Positions 23,253 to 30,737 of a DNA stretch of 31,752 nucleotides are shown here, piece after piece. The stretch spans positions 1 to 31,752 of the forward strand of contig DATJHM010000314.1 of the NCBI GenBank assembly GCA_035493895.1, read 5' to 3'. A program made the position numbers and the translations under genes. This DNA is from DATJHM01 sp035493895. Lineage in GTDB: Bacteria; Chloroflexota; Ktedonobacteria; Ktedonobacterales; Ktedonobacteraceae. The notes under the pieces are model-generated. The model was not told the DNA's origin, made no database searches, and worked only from the letters and a program-made list of their open reading frames with translations. Position 1 is the stretch's first letter; every line of letters starts with the position of its first letter.

Positions 23253-23789
23253 AAGAATTCTCCTAATAAAACCTTATTAATTCTTACCGCTTAACTTCAC
23301 TTTCCATTATATCCCCTATTGGTGGCATTGACCATGTAGGGGGACATCTGTGTTCTCTTCAGAAAAGACGTTGCTCAACTGGAGGAGTGAACATACTGTT
23401 CATCGTCCCTCTGTAGATTGACGACCTACTGGCCGCCGTGAGCCGTCGTTGTTGCTTGCGACGCACAGCTTTCGGGCGGCAATTTTTGCACGAAAAGACG
23501 GACGCAAACACCTACTCCGCTGCATACTTACAGAAGAGCGCGTCCTGCGCCCTGGGTCTGGCAGGTTACCTGGTGTGTATGGTAAGTATACCAGGAAAAC
23601 ATGCACTGCTCCATTTGTGTATGTATATCGTGAAGAGCGAAAAGAGTTGAACGATAAATGAAACGCTATACAAGAATAATAGTTTGCACGTATATCTGCA
23701 AAGAGGAAGCGGACCCGGAGGAGCGTCTCCTCTCTGCAAGGGTAGAGTATTACATTGTCATATAGGCGAACATGAGTGAGGTGTAGATC
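23253..23789 (-). other. 537-base gene-free gap between tal and zwf
   Basis: No credible gene is seen; short frames of about 70 residues on both strands have no SD or domain. The region holds the zwf promoter (23306-23334), a stem CCTGGT/ACCAGG at 23569-23595, and GC-rich stems (GAGGAG/CTCCTC at 23718-23732) close to the tal stop that may end its transcript. Confidence 0.5.
23306..23334 (-). promoter_or_regulatory. zwf promoter
   Basis: On the minus strand TGGTCA (23334-23329), a 17-base spacer and the perfect -10 TATAAT (23311-23306). The start point would be near 23299, about 46 nt before the zwf ATG. Confidence 0.55.
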
Positions 23790-24935
23790 TTAACGAGAGA
23801 CCTGACCCTGTTCGAGAGCCTGTTTCTTGCTTTCGATCCCCTTGAACAATTGATGGAAGGAGTCGGCAAATTTCTGCACGCCTTCATCCTGCAACTGCTG
23901 GGTGACCTGTTTGTAGTGGATGCCAACCTGTTCGAGAGCGGCGAGCGCAGCTTTGGCCTCGGGCAGATTGTCTTCCATGCTATAGCGAGCAACCCCATGA
24001 TCGCGGAAATTGACAATTGTCTCCAGAGGCATCGTGTCGACAGTGTCAGGGCCGACCAGTTCCTCAGCATAGAGGACATCGCGGTAGGCCGGATTTTTGG
24101 TGCTCGTGCTGGCCCAGAGAGGGCGTTGCACATGAGCGCCAGCATGTTTGAGCGTCTCGAAGCGTGGGGACTGGAAGACCCGCTTGAAATCCTGATAGAC
24201 GAGACGGGCATTGGCGATAGCAGCCTTGCCGCGCAGATCTTTCAGGCGTTGCTGTTCTGCGGCGTCGCTGGTGCTCTTGATCTTATCATCGAGCAATTTG
24301 TCGACCAGAGTGTCGACGCGGCTGACGAAGAAGCTGGCGACGGAAGCAATATGGCTGATATCTGCCCCTGAGCCATTGCGCTCTTCCAGAGCAGAGACAT
24401 AGGCCTCAGCGACCTGGAGATAGCTCTCAATAGAGAAGATGAGCGTGATATTGACATTGATGCCGTCGCGCAGAGCATCGTGGATAGCCGGGATACCTTC
24501 GGGAGTAGCGGGGATCTTGATCATCAGATTAGGACGATCAACGATTTTCCAGAAGCGACGAGCCTCGCTCAGCGTGCCCGCAGTATCATGAGCCAGTTCA
24601 GGGGAGACTTCCAGGCTAACGTAGCCATCTTTTCCCTCAGTGCGGTCATAGATCGGGCGGAGCAGGTCGGCAACCGTGCGGATATCTTGAATAACGGCAG
24701 CTTCGTAGATGTCGTTCGTATTTTTGCCTTCCTGGATCAACTGATTGATCTGTGCATCATAAGCATGGCCGGAGCTGATAGATTTCTCGAAGATAGTGGG
24801 GTTGGCAGTGACGCCAAGAATACCATCTTCATTCAGCATGCGCTGAAACTCACCGGATTGCAGTTGAGACCGATCAATATTGTCATACCAGACACTTTGT
24901 CCCTGCGTTTGGAGTTGTTGCAATCGATTTGCCAT
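23790..24935 (-). CDS. tal: Transaldolase (long TalB-like actinobacterial/cyanobacterial type)
   Basis: Transaldolase transfers dihydroxyacetone units between sugar phosphates in the non-oxidative pentose phosphate branch. The 381-residue product has GVTANPTIFEKSI (41-53) and the Schiff-base Lys140 within NLMIKIPATPEGIPA, the hallmark of the family. Its length matches the roughly 370-residue class found in actinobacteria and cyanobacteria, longer than the E. coli enzyme. The SD AAGGAG precedes the ATG. It lies 73 bases after tkt; a stem-loop in that gap (24969-24992) may tune their relative expression. Confidence 0.94.
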   Translation of the reverse strand: MANRLQQLQTQGQSVWYDNIDRSQLQSGEFQRMLNEDGILGVTANPTIFEKSISSGHAYDAQINQLIQEGKNTNDIYEAAVIQDIRTVADLLRPIYDRTEGKDGYVSLEVSPELAHDTAGTLSEARRFWKIVDRPNLMIKIPATPEGIPAIHDALRDGINVNITLIFSIESYLQVAEAYVSALEERNGSGADISHIASVASFFVSRVDTLVDKLLDDKIKSTSDAAEQQRLKDLRGKAAIANARLVYQDFKRVFQSPRFETLKHAGAHVQRPLWASTSTKNPAYRDVLYAEELVGPDTVDTMPLETIVNFRDHGVARYSMEDNLPEAKAALAALEQVGIHYKQVTQQLQDEGVQKFADSFHQLFKGIESKKQALEQGQVSR

Positions 24936-24968
24936 GATAATCTCCTTCTACAGTAAAGTTGCATTTCG

Positions 24969-24992
24969 TGCCCGAACGGTGGGGTTCGGGCA
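24969..24992 (-). other. Hairpin between tkt and tal
   Basis: TGCCCGAAC (24969-24977) and GTTCGGGCA (24984-24992) pair perfectly around a 6-base loop. No U-run follows on the minus strand, so it is more likely an mRNA processing or stability element than a terminator. Confidence 0.5.
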
Positions 24993-25008
24993 GTGATAGG
25001 AGATGCAG

Positions 25009-27033
25009 CTATGCTTTCTGTAATAATGCTTTTGCTTTTGCAACGACATTGTCAACACTAAAGCCGAATTGCTGGAAGAGGGTTTTGGCCGGAGCTGAAG
25101 CGCCGTAGTGGTCCAGCGTGACAGTCGAACCCTGTAGTCCAACATACTGTGCCCAGCCCAGCGATACGCCAGCCTCAATGGCGAGGCGAGCCGTAACGGC
25201 TGCCGGGAGAATAGACTCTTTATAAGCGGCATCCTGTTCTTCGAACAGTTCCCAGCTTGGCATACTGACGACGCGAACGGCGACCCCTTCCTGAGCGAGT
25301 TTTTTGGCCGCATCGACAGCGAGTGAAAGTTCAGAGCCGGTAGCGATCAGGATCAGTTCAGGAGACTTCTCGCTATCAAGTAAAACGTAGGCCCCTTTAG
25401 CAAGGTTACTCGCGCTATTTTTGTCGTTGCGTTCCTGCGTGGGCAGGGCCTGACGGGTGAGCGCAAGAGCGACGGGTCCTTTGTGTGTAATCGCGACGCG
25501 CCAGGCTTCAGCCGCTTCATTGGCATCGCCAGGACGAATCACCGTCAGATTAGGAATAGCGCGCAGAGCGGCCAGTTGCTCGACCGGCTCGTGGGTCGGG
25601 CCATCTTCGCCGACGCCGATGCTATCATGCGTGAAGACATAGATCGTCTTGAGATTCATAATAGCCGCGAGGCGGATCGGCGGGCGCATGTAATCAGAGA
25701 AGACCAGGAAGGTTGCGCCGAACGGAATAAGGCCGTCGTAGAGCGACATCCCATTCATGATACTGCCCATAGCATGCTCGCGAATGCCGAAGTGCATATT
25801 GCGTCCCGACTCGGTGGGCGTAAAGTCGCCGAGCCCATTCATATTGGTGCTCGTTGAAGGAGCGAGGTCGGCGGCCCCACCGATGAGCATGGGCAGATTG
25901 GGCGCGATCGCGTTCAGGGCTTTGCCAGCTGCGGCGCGGGTGGCCAGCGCTTCGCTGGTTTTAAAAGTCGGCATAGCGCTATCCCAGCCAGCAGGCAACT
26001 CGTGCTTCTGCATCTGCTGCAAGCGAGCGGCCAGATCGGGATACTCGGCGGCGTACTTCGCGTACAGAGCGTTCCAGGCTTGTTCTTGAGCGGCCCCGCG
26101 CTCGATTGCCTGACGGAAGTAGGCAACCGCCTCTTCGGGCTCGTAGAAAGGCTCGTCAGAAGGATAGCCGAGATTGTGCTTGGTCAGGATAACTTCTTCA
26201 GCGCCGAGAGCCTCGCCATGAGCTTTGTGGCTGTCCTGTTTGTGAGGGCTGCCATAGCCAATGTGAGAGCGGACGATGATAAGCGAAGGGCGAGTAGTCT
26301 CGGCCTGGGCAACTTCAATCGCCTGATCGAGAGCGGCCAGATCATTGACATCATCGACATGTTGGACGTGCCAGTTATAGGCCTCATAGCGTTGCCCGAC
26401 ATTTTCGCTGAACGCCAGATTGGTTTCGCCTTCGATGGTGATGCGGTTATCATCATAGAAATAGATAAGTTTACCGAGGCGTAAGTGACCCGCGATCGAA
26501 GCGGCTTCAGAGGAGACGCCTTCCATCGTATCGCCATCGCCTACCATCGCATAAATGTAGTGATCAAAGATATCGTAGCCGGGGCGATTGAACTGGCTGG
26601 CGAGATAGCGTTGGGCAATAGCCATCCCGACCCCGTTTGCGATGCCCTGTCCCAGAGGGCCAGTAGTCGTCTCGACCCCGGCGGTATGTCCATATTCTGG
26701 ATGACCGGGAGTGAGGCTGCCCCATTGGCGGAACTGCTTCAGCTCATCCAGAGAGAGATCATAGCCTGTCAGATGGAGCATGCTATAAAGCAGCATAGAA
26801 GCGTGGCCGATCGAGAGAACGAAGCGGTCGCGGTTCAACCAGGCAGGATTTTTGGGATTGTAGCGCATCGTGCGCGTCCAGAGTAAATAGGAGAGAGGAG
26901 CGAGGGCCATAGGGGTCCCGGGGTGACCAGAATTGGCCTTCTGCACGGCGTCCATCGCGAGAGTGCGAATGGTATTGATACAGAGAGTTTCTAGCTGGCT
27001 CTGTTGTACAGTTGACTCTTGTTGTACAGTCAT
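25009..27033 (-). CDS. tkt: Transketolase
   Basis: Transketolase moves two-carbon units between sugar phosphates using thiamine diphosphate. The 674-residue product has the N-terminal SGHPG (35-39), the Gly-Asp-Gly thiamine-binding motif starting GDGDTMEGVSSEA (165-177) and ending with DDN at 194-196, and a C-terminal domain with the GEDGPTHEP stretch. Length is normal. The ATG at 27033 is chosen because GGAG lies 7 nt upstream; a longer frame to 27120 runs through the promoter region. It is the first gene of the tkt-tal-zwf-opcA-pgl cluster. Confidence 0.95.
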   Translation of the reverse strand: MTVQQESTVQQSQLETLCINTIRTLAMDAVQKANSGHPGTPMALAPLSYLLWTRTMRYNPKNPAWLNRDRFVLSIGHASMLLYSMLHLTGYDLSLDELKQFRQWGSLTPGHPEYGHTAGVETTTGPLGQGIANGVGMAIAQRYLASQFNRPGYDIFDHYIYAMVGDGDTMEGVSSEAASIAGHLRLGKLIYFYDDNRITIEGETNLAFSENVGQRYEAYNWHVQHVDDVNDLAALDQAIEVAQAETTRPSLIIVRSHIGYGSPHKQDSHKAHGEALGAEEVILTKHNLGYPSDEPFYEPEEAVAYFRQAIERGAAQEQAWNALYAKYAAEYPDLAARLQQMQKHELPAGWDSAMPTFKTSEALATRAAAGKALNAIAPNLPMLIGGAADLAPSTSTNMNGLGDFTPTESGRNMHFGIREHAMGSIMNGMSLYDGLIPFGATFLVFSDYMRPPIRLAAIMNLKTIYVFTHDSIGVGEDGPTHEPVEQLAALRAIPNLTVIRPGDANEAAEAWRVAITHKGPVALALTRQALPTQERNDKNSASNLAKGAYVLLDSEKSPELILIATGSELSLAVDAAKKLAQEGVAVRVVSMPSWELFEEQDAAYKESILPAAVTARLAIEAGVSLGWAQYVGLQGSTVTLDHYGASAPAKTLFQQFGFSVDNVVAKAKALLQKA

Positions 27034-27091
27034 TAAACTTCTCCGATAATGATAATGGTGATTTATTGTATCTAGTACACTAACCCCTTGT

Positions 27092-27120
27092 ATGATACCA
27101 CGAGGATTGCCCAGGTACAA
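27092..27120 (-). promoter_or_regulatory. Possible promoter of tkt
   Basis: On the minus strand TTGTAC (27120-27115), a 17-base spacer and TATCAT (27097-27092). A second -10-like TACAAT (27070-27065) lies closer to the gene, without a clear -35. Both lie in the 212-base gap between mutS and tkt. Confidence 0.35.
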
Positions 27121-27245
27121 GGCTGGCGAACTCGTGAAGCCGTTTTGAAAGCGCGAGAGAAGGGAGAGAATCCCATCCTGAGCGCCAGACGAAACGCATG
27201 TGCGAAAGTGCTCAGCGCGCTTCCCGCCTGGATTGATAGCAATTG

Positions 27246-30029
27246 TTAGCCAGAGTTTCGAGCGCGTTGCTGGAGTTCGTAGAGTTTGCTGATAGCCTCG
27301 ATGGGTGTAAGTTCATCGATGGCAAGAGATTTCAGCTCTTCGACCAGCGGGTCCGGCTCGGCAGCGAGAAGCGTCATCTGCCAGGCAGCAGGCATCGTCA
27401 TATCGCGCATCGCCTTGCGGCGAATTTTCGCATCTCCTTTGCGTTCGAGTTCAGCCAGAATTTCTTCGGCGCGATGAATCACAGGGCGTGGGATGCCAGC
27501 GAGTTGAGCGACATGGACGCCATAGCTGCGATCAGCGCCACCGGGTATAATCTTGCGCAAGAAGACGACTTTTCCAGCCTCCTCAGTCACGGCTACATTC
27601 ATGCAGCGAATGCGTGGTAGCAGCTGTGCGACCTCGACAAGTTCATGATAATGGGTGGCGAAAAGAGTGCGTGCACCGCAGCGTTTATTATTGTGGAGAT
27701 ATTCCACGACAGCGCGAGCGATGGCGAGGCCATCGTAGGTGCTGGTGCCGCGACCTATCTCGTCAAGAATAATCAGACTGCGTGGTGTGGCATGGTGGAG
27801 AATGTTGGCAGTCTCTACCATTTCGACCATAAAAGTGCTTTGTCCGGTAGCCAGATCATCCTGCGCCCCGATGCGAGTGAAGATACGATCTACCAGGCCA
27901 ATCGTAGCGGCCTCGGCAGGAACATAGCTCCCGATCTGAGCCAGTAAGGTGATCAGAGCCACCTGACGCAGATAAGTCGACTTACCGGCCATATTTGGAC
28001 CAGTGATAATCATGATCTGAGCATCGTTATTCGAGAGATTTGTATCATTGGCAACAAAAGGCGTCTCGTTTTGCGTTTGCTCGACCACGGGGTGTCGACC
28101 AGCCACAATATGAATTGTATCACCTGAGTTCAGTTGTGGTCGACAATAATTGTAGCGGCTGGCGATTTCAGCGAGGGCCAGATAGACATCAATTTCGGCG
28201 ATCGCATGAGCAGTATCCAGGATTCGTTCGGATGCATGAATCGCGATATCGGAGCGAATCTGGACGAAAAATTCATTTTCAAGTTTGTTGACACGGTCCT
28301 GGGAATTTAGGATAAGTGTCTCATATTCCTTGAGATCGGAAGTAATATAGCGTTCGCAGTTTGTCAGTGTCTGGCGACGGACATAGTCGGCGGGAACGCG
28401 GCTCAGTTGCGAATTCGTGACCTCGATATAGTAACCGGAGGCGCGATTGTAGCCAACTTTGAGTGTATTGATGCCCGTGCGCTGGCGTTCGCGTTGTTCC
28501 ATTTCCGCGAGCCACTGGCGGCCATTTTTAGAGGCCCCGCGCAACTGGTCCAGCTCATTGCTGAAGCCGTCGCGGATGATGCCGCCCTCACTGATGCTCA
28601 GAGGTGGTTCCTCGACGATCGCGTGCTCGATCAGCTCAATAATATCCTGATTGTCGGTGAAGCGTGCGAGGAAGCGGGCCAGAGAGGGATAGCGTGTGGC
28701 AGCTTCTTCATTCAGGCCAGCGCGAATATCGGCGGCGGCATGGAGGCCATTGGCCAGAGAGATCAGATCGCGGGGGCTTGCGATGCGCTGGCGAACGCGA
28801 TTAATGAGGCGTTCGCAGTCACCAACCTTCTTGAGTGCTTCGCCCAGGCGGGCCTGGAGCAGCGTATCTTGCAGAAGTTCGCTGATCGTTTCCTGGCGTT
28901 GTTGGAGAATAGCGAGTTCTAAGAGAGGCTGACTCAACCAGCGTCGTAGCAGGCGACCGCCCATCGGTGAGCGCGTGCGATCGAGAACCCAGAGGAGAGA
29001 GCCCTTGCTGGAAGCCTGGCGATCGGTCTCGAAGAGTTCGAGATTGCGTCGTGTGTAGGGATCGAGATTCATGAAGCTGGTAGTGGAGTAGGTTTCGAGC
29101 GAAGTGAGTTGTTGGAGCAGACCTTTCTGAGTTTCCTGGACATAGGCCAGGACAGCGCCAGCGGCGCGAATAGCGAGGGGTAAGTGCGCGCAGCCGAAAG
29201 CCTCGAGAGAATGGATATGGAACTGATTGAGCAGGCGATGGCGGGCGTCATCCTCGGTAAAATAGCGTGAATCGTAAGGCGTGACATGTCCAACAACATT
29301 TTGCAGCAATTTAGAGAGAGGAGCATAGTCGTCCTCTTCATCTTCCTCATCGACCTCGGGGATAGCGGCATTGGCATTGCCATTGCTGCCGAGTTTCGTG
29401 ACCTGTTTTTCATTCATCACAGCCGCCAGCCAGCGGCGTTTGCGGCTGCCCAGGCGATTATAGCTGGCTTCGACCAGGACCTCGGCGGGTCCGACGCGGG
29501 CCATTTCCTGTTGCAGAGCGGTTTCAGGTTCAGGAGTCGTAAACTGAGTGACGGCAAATTCGCCGGTAGTGATATCGATATAAGCGATGCCGACCGCATC
29601 GCGACCCAGAATAACGCCCGCCAGAAAATTATTGCGTTTGGCTGCGAGCATAGCCGGATCAATAATCGTGCCCGGAGTGACAATACGGACCACATCGCGT
29701 TCCACGAGTCCCTTTGAGAGGGAAGGATCGCTGATCTGCTCACAGATAGCGACGCGATACCCCTTGCTCACCAGGCGAGCGATGTAGCCATCGGCAGCGT
29801 GATGAGGGATACCGGCCATAGGAGATTTTTCGCCGCGCCCGAAATCGCGGCGAGTCAGAGCAATTTCCAGTTCGCGGGCCACAATTTCAGCGTCATCATC
29901 GAACATCTCATAAAAGTCGCCCATGCGAAAAAAGAGGATGGCATCAGGGTGTTGTGCCTTCATCTGTAGATACTGGCTACGGACAGGACTGTGAGCGGGT
30001 TGTTCCCGAGCATATTCTTCAAATAACAC
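27246..30029 (-). CDS. mutS: DNA mismatch repair protein MutS
   Basis: MutS finds mismatches and small loops in new DNA. The 927-residue product has the mismatch-binding motif with Phe39-Tyr40-Glu41 (GDFYEMF), the lever and clamp domains, Walker A GPNMAGKST at 677-685 and the later DEIGRGTSTYDGLAIA motif. It is slightly longer than E. coli MutS; one reason is an acidic low-complexity insert at about 226-235 (VDEEDEEDDY) in the connector domain. The start is GTG at 30029, with GGAGG 6 nt upstream. It has a close sigma-70 promoter and a very short leader. No mutL is in the window. Confidence 0.96.
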   Translation of the reverse strand: MLFEEYAREQPAHSPVRSQYLQMKAQHPDAILFFRMGDFYEMFDDDAEIVARELEIALTRRDFGRGEKSPMAGIPHHAADGYIARLVSKGYRVAICEQISDPSLSKGLVERDVVRIVTPGTIIDPAMLAAKRNNFLAGVILGRDAVGIAYIDITTGEFAVTQFTTPEPETALQQEMARVGPAEVLVEASYNRLGSRKRRWLAAVMNEKQVTKLGSNGNANAAIPEVDEEDEEDDYAPLSKLLQNVVGHVTPYDSRYFTEDDARHRLLNQFHIHSLEAFGCAHLPLAIRAAGAVLAYVQETQKGLLQQLTSLETYSTTSFMNLDPYTRRNLELFETDRQASSKGSLLWVLDRTRSPMGGRLLRRWLSQPLLELAILQQRQETISELLQDTLLQARLGEALKKVGDCERLINRVRQRIASPRDLISLANGLHAAADIRAGLNEEAATRYPSLARFLARFTDNQDIIELIEHAIVEEPPLSISEGGIIRDGFSNELDQLRGASKNGRQWLAEMEQRERQRTGINTLKVGYNRASGYYIEVTNSQLSRVPADYVRRQTLTNCERYITSDLKEYETLILNSQDRVNKLENEFFVQIRSDIAIHASERILDTAHAIAEIDVYLALAEIASRYNYCRPQLNSGDTIHIVAGRHPVVEQTQNETPFVANDTNLSNNDAQIMIITGPNMAGKSTYLRQVALITLLAQIGSYVPAEAATIGLVDRIFTRIGAQDDLATGQSTFMVEMVETANILHHATPRSLIILDEIGRGTSTYDGLAIARAVVEYLHNNKRCGARTLFATHYHELVEVAQLLPRIRCMNVAVTEEAGKVVFLRKIIPGGADRSYGVHVAQLAGIPRPVIHRAEEILAELERKGDAKIRRKAMRDMTMPAAWQMTLLAAEPDPLVEELKSLAIDELTPIEAISKLYELQQRARNSG

Positions 30030-30055
30030 GTTCTACCTCCATCAAGCTCCCTTTC

Positions 30056-30084
30056 AGTATATGCCTAATCGGCATTGACGTCAA
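30056..30084 (-). promoter_or_regulatory. mutS promoter
   Basis: On the minus strand TTGACG (30084-30079), a 17-base spacer and TATACT (30061-30056). The start is near 30049, only about 20 nt before the GTG. The -35 lies inside the palindrome ATTGACGTCAAT (30074-30085). Confidence 0.7.
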
Positions 30085-30120
30085 TTTGCCCAGCGGCATA
30101 GCGCGCAAAATGGGCCATAA

Positions 30121-30155
30121 ATGATAGCATAAATTTGGAGTGAATATGCTATCAT
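30121..30155. repeat. Perfect 11-base inverted repeat between mutS and LapA-like gene
   Basis: ATGATAGCATA (30121-30131) and TATGCTATCAT (30145-30155) are perfect complements with a 13-base spacer. The AT-rich arms and central position between divergent genes suggest a protein-binding site rather than a terminator. Confidence 0.5.
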
Positions 30156-30209
30156 GTCAGCAAGTTAAAAATGCTCAGGAAAACCCGAGAATATATTTAG
30201 CGTTGTGTT

Positions 30210-30215
30210 TATAAT
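30210..30215 (+). promoter_or_regulatory. -10 box of the LapA-like gene
   Basis: TATAAT is a perfect -10; no clear -35 is seen 16-18 bases upstream. The start near 30222 would place the hairpin at 30243-30285 in the leader. Confidence 0.35.
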
Positions 30216-30242
30216 AGTAGCAGCATGGTTTTTAAGCGTAGA

Positions 30243-30285
30243 TGCTGGAGTAGCACGATCGAGTGGTGCTAGCAACAGTTTTTTT
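30243..30285 (+). terminator. Terminator-like hairpin in the LapA-like leader
   Basis: TAGCAC (30251-30256) and GTGCTA (30266-30271) pair around a 9-base loop; TGC/GCA outside it may extend the stem. Seven T follow at 30279-30285, 50 bases before the GTG start. It looks like an attenuator. Confidence 0.4.
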
Positions 30286-30335
30286 AAAACATATTTGTGA
30301 TTCAGATGTTGGGAAAAACGTTTAAGGAGGCTCAC

Positions 30336-30737
30336 GTGTTATTCCTGATACTCGCATTATTTTTGCTTATAGGTGGAGTGCTCACCTTAATCACCTTACA
30401 AAATCTGAACACGTTGGCTCATCTCAATTTCTATTTCTGGAAGACACCTCAAATTCCGGTTGGCCTGTTACTGATCGCGGCAATGCTGTTAGGAGCAGTG
30501 CTGATCTACCTGATTGCCTTTCTGGCCGCGATGCGAGAGCGGCGTGAATTGAAGCGACTCCGTTTGCGTGTGGCAGAACTGGAGGCCGGGCAGAGGCAAC
30601 AGGTACAATCAGCGATGGGAATGAATGCTTCTATTGCCCATATCTCGCAGCAGACGACAGCGCCAGTTTTGCCAGTTTTGCCACAGATGAAGATGCCCGG
30701 TTCGACCGGTCCGCTCTCGGGTCCTCCGCGAGGCTAG
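30336..30737 (+). CDS. LapA-domain (DUF1049-like) inner-membrane protein
   Basis: The 133-residue product has two membrane helices (about 1-24 and 41-63) with a short loop containing FYFWKTPQIP, the layout of the LapA domain. A basic coiled-coil segment (RERRELKRLRLRVAELE, about 66-82) and a Gln/Pro/Ser-rich tail follow. In Gram-negatives LapA helps assemble lipopolysaccharide; in other phyla the role is unknown. The GTG at 30336 is chosen because AAGGAGG lies 5 nt upstream; the longer frame from 30297 has no SD. Its stop codon overlaps that of the convergent repeat protein within the bases CTAG. Confidence 0.75.
   Translation: MLFLILALFLLIGGVLTLITLQNLNTLAHLNFYFWKTPQIPVGLLLIAAMLLGAVLIYLIAFLAAMRERRELKRLRLRVAELEAGQRQQVQSAMGMNASIAHISQQTTAPVLPVLPQMKMPGSTGPLSGPPRG

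Larger units (their letters stand above)
30030..30335. other. Divergent mutS / LapA-like region
   Basis: These 306 bases hold the mutS promoter at 30056-30084, a 12-base palindrome ATTGACGTCAAT at 30074-30085, an 11-base perfect inverted repeat at 30121-30155, a -10 box at 30210-30215, and a terminator-like hairpin at 30243-30285. No gene is seen. Confidence 0.55.

Noticed and set aside
23400..23661. Short frames of about 70 codons on both strands between tal and zwf
   Set aside because: No SD, no conserved motif, and Arg/Ser-rich shadow-like composition.
27121..27245. CTGGCG/CGCCAG pair between mutS and tkt
   Set aside because: Only 6 pairs with about 55 bases between, and no U-run; too weak to call as a terminator.
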